This document shows, one piece after another, positions 53,994-62,115 of a stretch of 64,000 bases of DNA (within the stretch, counting starts at the first letter, position 1; every line of letters starts with the position of its first letter). Source of the DNA: an uncultured Clostridia bacterium. GTDB taxonomy: Bacteria; Bacillota; Clostridia; UBA1381. Location of the stretch: assembly GCA_934476675.1 (NCBI GenBank), contig CAKSOE010000011.1, positions 3,274 to 67,273 of the forward strand. Direction: 5' to 3'. The translations under genes and the position numbers were made by a program. The notes below the pieces were generated by a model that was not told the DNA's origin, made no database searches, and was given only the letters and a program-made list of their open reading frames with translations.

Positions 53994-55793
53994 ATGTTTA
54001 AGAAAAAACTGAAAGCAATGATTGATTATTTCAATAAAAACATAAGCATGGCGGGAAAGCTCAGAAGCTTTATGATAGTCATAGTCATTGTTCCCGTGAT
54101 TTTATTAAACAGTGCATTTTACAATATGCTGCAAAATGTATGCAGGAAACAGGTGGAGCAATCCTATGAGCATACTATTGACCAGTATTACGACAAAATA
54201 CAGTATAAGGTTGAACTGTATAAGGGCTTTTTAAACAGTATAGTTGTTAACGGAATGGTTCAGGATATACTCAAAAGGCAATATGAGTATACGTGGAAGG
54301 ACAGAGTAGAGGTCAGCGGTATTATAACCAAAGAAATAAACTCCATTCTTCTGGAAAATCAGAAAAAGGAACTGTATAATGTTACCCTGTATCCGTTAAA
54401 CAGGGAATTTCCGTCAGACGGAATATATCTCGGAAAATTCAGCGATGTTCATGATGACGAATGGGTCAGAGAAATGGTCGAAAACAAAAAATATGACGGT
54501 CTGCTCTTTACAAAATCTCCGGGCAGTAAAATAGATCTGTTATCGTTGGTAACGCCCGTATTCAATACGGACGGGGTTAATTTTTACGACATTATGGGAA
54601 TAGCCAAAATGGATTTGAACATGAACATACTCTTTAATTTCGACGATGATGAAAATGACTTCCAAGAGGTGTCTGCCGCAGTTCTGGATAATGATTATAA
54701 TATTATTTTCAGCAGCAATACCGATTCAAAGACCTTGGAATCGTTTGGAGAAATAGGGGAATTTTCCGAAAGAAAAAAATTATATATACAGAACGGAAAT
54801 ATTATTGTCTGTAAAAAGGATATTGTAAACAATTTAATTATTGCATTGCAGTTTGCGGATACGGAATGGCAGGCAGAATTAAATAATATAAGAAGCTTGG
54901 TTATATATGTAAATATGATTTTAAGCGGGATTTTACTTTTTCTGATTTTTGCTTTTTCCAATATAATAGTAAAGCGAATAGAGATTCTGACGGGGAAAAT
55001 TAAGAGAGTTGAAAACGGTTCGCTGGAAATAACCACAATTATTGACGGAAAAGATGAAGTAGCCGAATTGGACAGCTGTTTCAATTCCATGATTGAAAAA
55101 ATAAAAGAGCTGATAGACGAAAAATACATTCAGCAGCTTGAAAAGACAAAGGCAGAGCTTAAAGCACTGCAATATCAGATAAATCCTCATTTTTTATACA
55201 ACACTCTTGAAGCGATAAATCAGATGGCGGAGCTTCGTATGTGTTCAAACATATCAATTATCAGTCAGAATCTAGGCGAAATGCTCCGCTATAATCTCGA
55301 CAAAAACGAGGATAGTTATGTACCGCTTGAGAAAGAAATTTATCATATAAAGAATTATGTCAGAATACAGCAGATAAGGTTCAACAATAATTTTGATATA
55401 ATTTATGATATTTCCGATGACGCCATGAATTTTGAGATTTTCAAATTTATGTTGCAGCCGTTATTGGAAAACGCACTGCTTCACGGATTGGAGGGGGCAA
55501 AGTACCGCGGATATATTGAAATCACAGCATATACGGAGGACAATGAATTATGCGTGAAGGTGCAGGATAGCGGTAAGGGAATGAGTGAGGAAAAAGTGAG
55601 AATGCTGATGGAGAGCATTAATCAGAAGGAGAATTATTTTGAAAACAAAAATAAAAACAGCATAGGTCTGCAAAATGTTCAGCATCGGATAAAGCTTATT
55701 TACGGTGAGCAGTATGGCTTAAAGATAAACAGCAAGGAAAATCTGGGTACTCAGATTATTATTAAAATTCCGAAGAGGCGGGGATGTAAATGA
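53994..55793 (+). CDS. Sensor histidine kinase, YesM family
   Basis: The 599-residue product has membrane helices near 25-45 and 305-330 enclosing an extracytoplasmic sensor domain (about 50-300), a HAMP domain, the His-box 'QINPHFLYNTLEAINQM' (phosphorylated His near 400) and an ATPase domain with 'PLLENALLHGLEG' and 'DSGKGM'. It is the YesM/LytS-type His kinase class seen next to LplABC importers. The start at 53994 has no strong binding site; an in-frame TTG lies 7 codons upstream. It overlaps the response regulator gene by four bases (ATGA). Confidence 0.93.
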   Translation: MFKKKLKAMIDYFNKNISMAGKLRSFMIVIVIVPVILLNSAFYNMLQNVCRKQVEQSYEHTIDQYYDKIQYKVELYKGFLNSIVVNGMVQDILKRQYEYTWKDRVEVSGIITKEINSILLENQKKELYNVTLYPLNREFPSDGIYLGKFSDVHDDEWVREMVENKKYDGLLFTKSPGSKIDLLSLVTPVFNTDGVNFYDIMGIAKMDLNMNILFNFDDDENDFQEVSAAVLDNDYNIIFSSNTDSKTLESFGEIGEFSERKKLYIQNGNIIVCKKDIVNNLIIALQFADTEWQAELNNIRSLVIYVNMILSGILLFLIFAFSNIIVKRIEILTGKIKRVENGSLEITTIIDGKDEVAELDSCFNSMIEKIKELIDEKYIQQLEKTKAELKALQYQINPHFLYNTLEAINQMAELRMCSNISIISQNLGEMLRYNLDKNEDSYVPLEKEIYHIKNYVRIQQIRFNNNFDIIYDISDDAMNFEIFKFMLQPLLENALLHGLEGAKYRGYIEITAYTEDNELCVKVQDSGKGMSEEKVRMLMESINQKENYFENKNKNSIGLQNVQHRIKLIYGEQYGLKINSKENLGTQIIIKIPKRRGCK

Positions 55794-57391
55794 TTAAGGT
55801 TCTTGTGGTTGACGATGAAAAGTGGATCAGAGAGGGAATAATTTCAAAGGTTCACGGATATAGGCATGATATTTTATGTGTTTACGGCGCTGCTGACGGA
55901 GAAGAAGCGCTGCAAATTGTTGAAGAAAATTGTCCCGATGTTATAATTACCGATATAAGAATGACCAATATGGACGGTTTGCAGCTTATGAGAACGGTTC
56001 ATAAAAAACATCCGGGAATTAAGTTTATTGTTGTAAGCGGTTACGCTGATTTTGAATATGCGCAGCAGGCAATAGATATGGGAGTATCGGCATATTTGTT
56101 AAAACCGATTAAGGACGGGGAATTTGCGAACGCTCTTACAAAAGCAATAGACGATTTTAATGCTGAAAGCCGGATTGTAAATATTATAAACGAAGTGGAA
56201 GAATTGAGAAATGACAATAATTTTCTTGTGACGGAAAAATTATTAAATAAAATTCTACATTCCGTTAATTACAATAAACAGGATTTTGAGAAACTTAAAT
56301 CGTATAAAAAAATAGACGAAAAGCATCATATTTTGGGGCTGATTCAGGTTGATCCGTCGAATTACAAAACATCTGATTTTGAAACAGATGATATTGTCGT
56401 TATAAAATATGCTATTACGAATGTTTTGCTGGAAATATCAAAGAATTTTTCCATAACCGAGAATAACATATGCGTGTTTTATAATTTCAAAGAAGTAAAT
56501 CAGATTTTTGTATGGGGAAGCGATGCCGAAGATGCGGATCTGAAAAATAAATTTCTCGGACTGATGAATGATGTACGCGATAAAATATACAAATATTTAA
56601 AAATATCCGTTACGATTGCCGTAAGTGAGGAAGAAACGTCATTTTCAAATCTTTTATATAAGCAGGCAAAGGAGGCATTTAATTTAAGATTTGTACACGG
56701 CAGCAACAGCGTTTATACTTATGAATATAAATCAAAAAGCTTGCCGGCGGAAGACTATGCCTCAAAATTAAGAATGTTGGAAAAATGCCTTAAAATATAT
56801 GACTATCATAACATTGAGCTGGTTCTCGGTAATATTTTTTCGGCAAACAATCTGCAAAAAATCAATGCGGCAAATATTAAATATTTATATTTTTTAACGG
56901 TGAATACAATCATTAAAACATTTTCCTCGATGAATATAGAAATACCGCCTGATACAGATATATTGTCAGATGACATTCTGGACAGCTTTTATGAACCGTC
57001 ACAGATTACGGAGTATATATTGGAAGCGATAAGAGGGATTTGCGTAGAGCCGAAGGATTTACCGTCAGATTGCAAAAATATTATTAAAGAAGCAATCGAG
57101 TATATCAATAAAAATTATTTTGAAGAATTATCCGTAAAAGGGCTGAGTAATAAATTCGGAATAAATCCGAATTACTTTTCGACGCTGTTTAAAAATGAAA
57201 CCGATAAGCCTTTTACGAAATATCTTGCGGAATTAAGAATAAATAAAGCGTGTGAAATATTGAAAAACACGGATGTAAATATTATAGAAGTCGCCAATAG
57301 CGTCGGATATACCGACAGCCAATACTTTTACAGAGTTTTTAAGCAGGTAACGGGCAGGACCCCTCTGGAATACAGATTGGAATATCGGTGA
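55790..57391 (+). CDS. Response regulator, YesN type, AraC DNA-binding domain
   Basis: The 533-residue product has a receiver domain (1-120) with acidic pocket 'VVDDEKW', phospho-acceptor Asp in 'VIITDIRMTNMDG' and Lys in 'LLKPIKDG'. A long middle region (about 150-430) follows and then two AraC-type helix-turn-helix motifs ('SNKFGINPNYFSTLFKNET', 'VANSVGYTDSQYFYRVFKQ'). It is paired with the kinase by overlap. The direct repeats at 32978-33018 are its most likely target, giving induction by an extracellular sugar. Confidence 0.93.
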   Translation: MIKVLVVDDEKWIREGIISKVHGYRHDILCVYGAADGEEALQIVEENCPDVIITDIRMTNMDGLQLMRTVHKKHPGIKFIVVSGYADFEYAQQAIDMGVSAYLLKPIKDGEFANALTKAIDDFNAESRIVNIINEVEELRNDNNFLVTEKLLNKILHSVNYNKQDFEKLKSYKKIDEKHHILGLIQVDPSNYKTSDFETDDIVVIKYAITNVLLEISKNFSITENNICVFYNFKEVNQIFVWGSDAEDADLKNKFLGLMNDVRDKIYKYLKISVTIAVSEEETSFSNLLYKQAKEAFNLRFVHGSNSVYTYEYKSKSLPAEDYASKLRMLEKCLKIYDYHNIELVLGNIFSANNLQKINAANIKYLYFLTVNTIIKTFSSMNIEIPPDTDILSDDILDSFYEPSQITEYILEAIRGICVEPKDLPSDCKNIIKEAIEYINKNYFEELSVKGLSNKFGINPNYFSTLFKNETDKPFTKYLAELRINKACEILKNTDVNIIEVANSVGYTDSQYFYRVFKQVTGRTPLEYRLEYR

Positions 57392-57413
57392 CAATCAGGG
57401 AAAGGATATTAAT

Positions 57414-58805
57414 ATGAAGATTGAGTGTTTAAAAAAATTTGATTTGGGAATCAGCGCAAAGCATATCCGCTCGATTCCGATAAATATGGGAAACGGCAGA
57501 GAAGGTATTCTTTTTGTGTATTCGGCAGACGGCGGGGTGGATCCCGGTGAAGAGTATTATCATCACCCGACAGATACCTTAAAGCTTGCGCTGTTCGGAC
57601 TTGACGGAATACGGTTATGGGTAAAGGATTTGGGAGAGGGGGTAATTCCGGGGATTTGGTTCTGTCCCGTGCTTGCTCTGGATTTGGATATGGACGGAGT
57701 TGACGAGATATATTTTCTTAACAATAAAAATCCAAGGACGCCGTTTTCGTTCGTATATCGTAAGCTTGAAGCAATCGATCCGAATACCGGTAATACCATC
57801 GGAAGCTGGGATTGGCCTAAGAATACCTTTAATGACAGGCTTTCACTAAGCTATCGTTTCTATCTTGCGGCAGGTTATTCCGACGGAAAACCGGTACTTA
57901 TCACATCGCAGGGAACATACGGCGATATGTATCTTCAAGGATACGGTACCGGTATGGTTAAGCTGTGGGATGAGGTTATAAAAAAGGATTCAAAGGGCCC
58001 GAGAGCGAGTCACCTGACTCCGGTACTGGATTTTGATGATGACGGCAGTGACGAACTGTTCTGGGGAGAAAGACTTATCAGCGTGAAGGACGGACACGAA
58101 GTGCTGTGCTGTGACGAAGAAAAATATAACGGTCATTCGGATCTCGTGATACCTTTTATTAATTTTGATACAGATGAAAAGCTCATATTTACCTGCCGTG
58201 AAGGCGATGAGCGTGAAGGTGAACCGAGAATTGTTACCTTCAAGGAAGACGGAAGCTATAAGTGGAGTGCGGTAGACGGCAAAGGTCATATGCACTTTGC
58301 ATGGCTTGCGACATTCGGTACACCCGAAAACATGAAAAGGGTGTTTATGGTAATGCAGGAAAACCAGTATTGGGGAGAAAACGGCATGGAACGTGCAGAG
58401 CCTACCGAGCGGTATTTTGAAGCCTACACCGGGCAGCAGTTGGAAATGAAATTTAAGTGTCTGGGCTCTCAGATGATTCCACTGGATATAAACGGAGACG
58501 GTATTTCTGAATTTTACATAAACGGCGGTGAACATAAGGGTGAATTGATTGACCAATTCGGTAATGTTCTTGCAAAGCTTGACGGAGAATCGGTAAAGAA
58601 CGGACATATGATTAAATCAATTCCGGGGGAACAGCTCATGGTTATAGATGACAAGGGAACAGTCAGAGTTTTCGGAGATTCTGAGGCTGCCGGAACCGGA
58701 TTGTTTGCAAAACGCCACAGTTATAAAAACTATCTTGCATTTATGGATAAACTCATGGCGACGGGGTACAATCATTATCGCAGTAATATTACGTGCGGAA
58801 TTTAA
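57414..58805 (+). CDS. Rhamnogalacturonan lyase-like beta-propeller protein
   Basis: The 463-residue product has FG-GAP-like Asp-rich calcium loops ('LDLDMDGVDEI', 'LDFDDDGSDELF', 'LDINGDGISEFYI') spaced like blades of a propeller. 'GHSDLVIPFINFDTDEKLIF' resembles the 'GHGDALHLGDFDP' region of polysaccharide lyase family 11. It has no signal peptide and lacks part of the PL11 N-terminal domain, so it would act on imported oligomers, or it may be a PL11-like hydrolase or isomerase. The similarity is weak and the catalytic residues are not identified. AAAGGAT precedes the ATG. Confidence 0.5.
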   Translation: MKIECLKKFDLGISAKHIRSIPINMGNGREGILFVYSADGGVDPGEEYYHHPTDTLKLALFGLDGIRLWVKDLGEGVIPGIWFCPVLALDLDMDGVDEIYFLNNKNPRTPFSFVYRKLEAIDPNTGNTIGSWDWPKNTFNDRLSLSYRFYLAAGYSDGKPVLITSQGTYGDMYLQGYGTGMVKLWDEVIKKDSKGPRASHLTPVLDFDDDGSDELFWGERLISVKDGHEVLCCDEEKYNGHSDLVIPFINFDTDEKLIFTCREGDEREGEPRIVTFKEDGSYKWSAVDGKGHMHFAWLATFGTPENMKRVFMVMQENQYWGENGMERAEPTERYFEAYTGQQLEMKFKCLGSQMIPLDINGDGISEFYINGGEHKGELIDQFGNVLAKLDGESVKNGHMIKSIPGEQLMVIDDKGTVRVFGDSEAAGTGLFAKRHSYKNYLAFMDKLMATGYNHYRSNITCGI

Positions 58806-58815
58806 GGAGTAAATT

Positions 58816-59835
58816 ATGGATTATTTAAAACAGATTTATACAAAAACCATAGATACGGCATATAACGAAATGGGAACAGGCTGCTATAATGATCAGTGGC
58901 AGTGGGATCAGGGAGTAATGCTTTACGGATTGGTAAAAGCACATGAAAAGACCAAAGATAAAAAAATCTATGAATTTATGAAGTATTGGATTGATTATCA
59001 TTTGGAGAGACGGGATTTCGGATTAAGCATAAATACAACCGCGCCGCTTTTGGGAGTGGTATATCTTTTGAAACAAGGAGAGAAAGACGAAAGGTATACG
59101 GAGGTATGCAAGAGATTTGCGGATTGGTGCATGGCAGAGGCACCGAGAGCGGATTTAGGCACTTTTGAACATTCCTGTACGGCAAATAAATATCCCAATC
59201 AAATATGGGCGGATACTTTGTTTATGGGTTGTCTTTTCCTTGTGAAATGGGGAAAATTCATTGGAGAAGATATGTATATCAAAGAGGCTGTCAGACAGTT
59301 TTGTTTGCATTATCATTTTCTGTCAGATAGTGAGACGGGGCTGATTTATCATGGATATGACTGTAATGTACGTGAGCATAAGGGCGTTTTTTGGGGAAGA
59401 GGTAACTGTTGGCTGGCAGCAGCAGGCGCAGAGGTTTTGAATATAATCGGGAAAAAGTCTCCGATGTGGGAGGAAATTTATGAGATTTATAAACGTCATA
59501 TTTGGGGCGTGCTGAAATTTCAGGACAATTCAGGCGGCTGGCATACGGTAATTGACAGAGCGGATACATATATAGAAATGTCTGCAACGGCGGCTTTTGC
59601 ATTTTCGGTAATGAGAGCGGTTAATTCGGGATTGTTGGACGAAAAATACAGGACTGTGGCGGAAAAAGCATATTCGGCTGTAACCGCGGACATCAAAGAC
59701 GGGGCGGTTATACATGGTTCGATGGGAACCTGTGTAATGGAAGATTACAGGGCATATAATGATGTAAAATTCGGATATACATATTTCACACAGGGGTTGG
59801 CGCTGATGCTTTTTGCGGAAAAGCAGCCGCTATAA
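58816..59835 (+). CDS. GH105-type unsaturated rhamnogalacturonyl/glucuronyl hydrolase
   Basis: The 339-residue product has an (alpha/alpha)6 barrel of the GH105/GH88 family: catalytic Asp in 'NQIWADTLFMG' near residue 130, 'FWGRGNCWLAA' near 195 and 'HTVIDRADTYIEMSATAA' near 245. It hydrates the unsaturated sugar left by pectin lyases. No signal peptide, so it is cytoplasmic. AAGGAGTA lies 7 bases before the ATG, 10 bp after the upstream lyase-like gene. The pairing matches YesR/YteR in the B. subtilis pectin genes. Confidence 0.9.
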   Translation: MDYLKQIYTKTIDTAYNEMGTGCYNDQWQWDQGVMLYGLVKAHEKTKDKKIYEFMKYWIDYHLERRDFGLSINTTAPLLGVVYLLKQGEKDERYTEVCKRFADWCMAEAPRADLGTFEHSCTANKYPNQIWADTLFMGCLFLVKWGKFIGEDMYIKEAVRQFCLHYHFLSDSETGLIYHGYDCNVREHKGVFWGRGNCWLAAAGAEVLNIIGKKSPMWEEIYEIYKRHIWGVLKFQDNSGGWHTVIDRADTYIEMSATAAFAFSVMRAVNSGLLDEKYRTVAEKAYSAVTADIKDGAVIHGSMGTCVMEDYRAYNDVKFGYTYFTQGLALMLFAEKQPL

Positions 59836-59853
59836 TTGAATGGGAGAGAAAAG

Positions 59854-61173
59854 ATGAAAAGCATTGAATACACAAGAAAAATAGAAGTAAAATACGATAC
59901 GGATATATGCGTTGTCGGAGGAGGACCGGCAGGTGTGGCGGCTGCCGTAAGTGCTGCGCGGAATGGCGCAAGAGTGTGTCTTTTTGAGAAAGAGCAGTGC
60001 TTCGGAGGTGCGGCGACTGCGGCAAAAGTGCCGGCGTTTATGCGTTTTTCCGATGGTGTTAATTTTTTGGCGGGAGGTATAGGCAGGGAGATATTTAATA
60101 AGCTTTACGGCGAATGTGACTATACTCCGATAGAATTTTCGATTTCCGCCGAAAAACTTAAAAGAATATATGATGAAATGGTGACCGAGGCGGGTATTGA
60201 TTTTCTGTTTGAAACTACTTTGCTTGATATAAATGCGGAGGACGGAGTAGTCAGCAATGCGGTATTTAAGGGAAAGGAAAAGCTTTTTGCCGTAAAAGCA
60301 AAGTATTTTATAGATGCAACCGGAGACGGATTTTTAGCGGCAGCCGCGGGTGCGGATTTTGAGAAAGGTGACGAAGAGGGACACATGATGCCTGCTACGC
60401 TGTGCAGTGCGTGGGGAGATATAGACTGGAACAGAGCGGTGGTGGAATTGGGCAAAGACCCGGATAACAGATGCTTAAAGCAAGCGTTTGAGGATAATGT
60501 TTTTACGGTAAAAGACCCGGGACTGCCCGGAATGTGGAGATTCAGCAGACATTACGGCGGAGGAAATATCGGACATGTATTCGGCGTTGACGGAACTGAT
60601 GAAAAATCCATAACCGACGGAATAATTCAGGCAAGAAAAAGAATGCCGGAATATGAATATTACTATAATCATTATCTTGAAGGTTATGAAAACGCCGTGG
60701 TTTTAATGACAGGTGATATTCTTGGTATTCGTGAAACCAGACGCATTGTGTGTGATTATATGTCAAAAATGGACGATTACATAAATCATGCGGTTTTTGA
60801 TGATGAAATAGGAAGGTATTGTTATCCGATAGACATACATTCATATGATATAGATTCCGATGAGGGATTTAATAAATTGTATGAAAAAGGATACGGAATA
60901 GGAAAAAGCTATGGTATATCGTATCGTTCGCTTCTGCCTAAAAAGCTTAACAACGTAATAACCGCCGGAAGATGTATAGGTGCGGAACGTGCCATGATGG
61001 GGTCAATGCGAGTTATGCCGTGCTGTTTTATAACGGGAATGGCAGCAGGTACGGCTGCGGCATTGGCAAGCAGAAACAGTGAAGAATTACGCAAAATAAA
61101 TATAAAAGAACTGCAAGAGATGCTTGTTGAGCAAGGAGCGTATTTACCAAACCGGAGAGGGATGTCGTGTTGA
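59854..61173 (+). CDS. FAD-dependent oxidoreductase
   Basis: The 439-residue flavoprotein (FAD_oxidored, PF12831-like) has the dinucleotide fold 'DICVVGGGPAGVAAAVSAAR' near residues 15-34 and 'FIDATGDGFLAAAAG' near 155. 'GRCIGAERAMMGSMRVMP' closes the FAD site. GGGAG precedes the ATG at 59854; the in-frame TTG at 59836 is too close to the upstream stop. It is the last gene of the sugar locus. Relatives are often found in polysaccharide clusters, with unknown substrates; oxidation of a sugar acid is a guess. Confidence 0.85.
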   Translation: MKSIEYTRKIEVKYDTDICVVGGGPAGVAAAVSAARNGARVCLFEKEQCFGGAATAAKVPAFMRFSDGVNFLAGGIGREIFNKLYGECDYTPIEFSISAEKLKRIYDEMVTEAGIDFLFETTLLDINAEDGVVSNAVFKGKEKLFAVKAKYFIDATGDGFLAAAAGADFEKGDEEGHMMPATLCSAWGDIDWNRAVVELGKDPDNRCLKQAFEDNVFTVKDPGLPGMWRFSRHYGGGNIGHVFGVDGTDEKSITDGIIQARKRMPEYEYYYNHYLEGYENAVVLMTGDILGIRETRRIVCDYMSKMDDYINHAVFDDEIGRYCYPIDIHSYDIDSDEGFNKLYEKGYGIGKSYGISYRSLLPKKLNNVITAGRCIGAERAMMGSMRVMPCCFITGMAAGTAAALASRNSEELRKINIKELQEMLVEQGAYLPNRRGMSC

Positions 61174-61276
61174 TAAAATGTACTTAGCATGAAAACACTG
61201 TTGACGTATAAAAAATAAGCATCATATCTTTTAACTAAGTTGTCCGAGTGCATAATGTCCGATAATTTATCGGTGT

Positions 61277-61315
61277 AAAAACGGCTTACCTATGCGGGTT
61301 AAACCGTTTTTTTTT
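61277..61315 (+). terminator. Terminator of the sugar locus
   Basis: AAAACGG plus TTACC pairs with GGGTTAA plus CCGTTTT around loop TATGC and is followed by nine T residues. Confidence 0.88.
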
Positions 61316-61575
61316 GCTGCCTAAAAACTATGTGTTTTTTCTTGAATTTGACTACTTTTATAGCTAAGTGGATAAAATGTATAGGGAACAGATAAGAAAT
61401 TAACAGACAATATATCCGATTTGCGATTGGTTTTAGTAATAATAAGCGTTTCATGTGGTCTTTTTGTGTGGTAGTTTGGCTATTTACCCGAGCTGACTGA
61501 GAGACGATGTATTCTTTGCAGAGTGAAGATGGAGTTTTACCATTTTGGTGTAGAGAAACAAGTGATTTTTTTATG

Positions 61576-61599
61576 AATAATCTTCTGTTACTTTTTCAT
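61576..61599. repeat. 24-bp direct repeat, right copy
   Basis: An exact copy, same orientation, of 30980-31003. The following 15 bp match the amidase 3' end at about 9 positions, so homology extends a little beyond. Confidence 0.85.
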
Positions 61600-61618
61600 T
61601 ATGCGAATTATGAAAAAC

Positions 61619-61647
61619 TTGACAAGTGATTAATTTCATGGTACAAT
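61619..61647 (+). promoter_or_regulatory. Promoter of candidate small RNA
   Basis: TTGACA (61619-61624), an exact 17-bp spacer and TACAAT (61642-61647). Transcription should start near 61654; no open frame follows before the terminator. Confidence 0.75.
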
Positions 61648-61652
61648 ATAGA

Positions 61653-61752
61653 AGTTCTCGACGTTGTTACCACACGCAGCGAGGACAAAAATCAAGAGTG
61701 AATAAGGCAGAGAACATCCCTTTCCAATCGTTCTCTGTCTTATTTTTTATAA
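61653..61752 (+). ncRNA. Candidate small RNA or orphan transcription attenuator
   Basis: About 98 nt from a strong promoter to a terminator hairpin (GGCAGAGAAC near 61708-61718 with GTTCTCTGTC near 61731-61740, then ATTTTTTAT). A second 7-bp hairpin lies at the 5' end: GTTCTCG (61654-61660) with CGAGGAC (near 61680-61687). GTTCTC at the 5' end could also pair with GAGAAC of the terminator stem, giving mutually exclusive folds as in attenuators. No coding frame is inside. It does not match any RNA family I recognise. Confidence 0.55.
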
Positions 61753-61952
61753 AATATATAGCTTGCGCAGTGTAATTCACGACAGCTATCATAAATCTTA
61801 TCGGTATGTATGCATACCGCTTCGCGGAAGTTAGTACCGCATTTTACACATTCAGCTGCGGCAGCGGTTGTTTCACCGCGGCAGGTTGAACACCCATTAT
61901 TGCAGCCTCTGCCTGATGCGGCGCTTGTTCTTTCATATTTGCAATCATTCAT
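61740..61952 (-). pseudogene. Truncated Cys-rich protein gene
   Basis: The 70-residue frame from ATG 61952 has repeated Cys motifs (CKYERT, CNNGCSTCRG, CVKC) and then 'EAVCIHTDKIYDSCRE'. Clostridial hypothetical proteins of about 300 residues start this way and then continue with a 'DKDCLEDLRVYF'-like segment; here the frame breaks right after 'DSCR', ends 'YIFYKK' and stops next to the small-RNA terminator. This suggests a deletion or rearrangement cut the gene. AAGGAG lies before the ATG. A true small Cys-rich protein is the alternative. Confidence 0.5.
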
Positions 61953-62066
61953 ACTTTTAACTCCTTTCTGAAATAAGGGCATTATAAGTTTTGATACCCA
62001 CGCTGTATAATATGCGGCGCTGCTATTTTATGTGAAATAAAACATCTGAAAATCCGAATAAATAAA

Positions 62067-62082
62067 TATATGCAAGCATATA
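62067..62082 (+). promoter_or_regulatory. Inverted repeat before the YkvI-like gene
   Basis: TATATGC (62067-62073), AA, GCATATA (62076-62082) is a perfect 7-bp inverted repeat about 34 bp before the start codon; a possible operator. Confidence 0.35.
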
Positions 62083-62115
62083 AATTATTGTCAGTTTGTT
62101 CGGGGAGATGAAGCT

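Larger units (their letters stand above)
61174..61618. other. Gene-free stretch after the sugar locus
   Basis: No supported gene. It holds the terminator at 61277, a 24-bp repeat (61576-61599) and, on the minus strand, a few codons (LVKFFIIRIMKK then stop, 61600s) resembling the very end of the amidase gene at 30992. The rest is AT-rich and may be decayed coding sequence. Confidence 0.6.
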
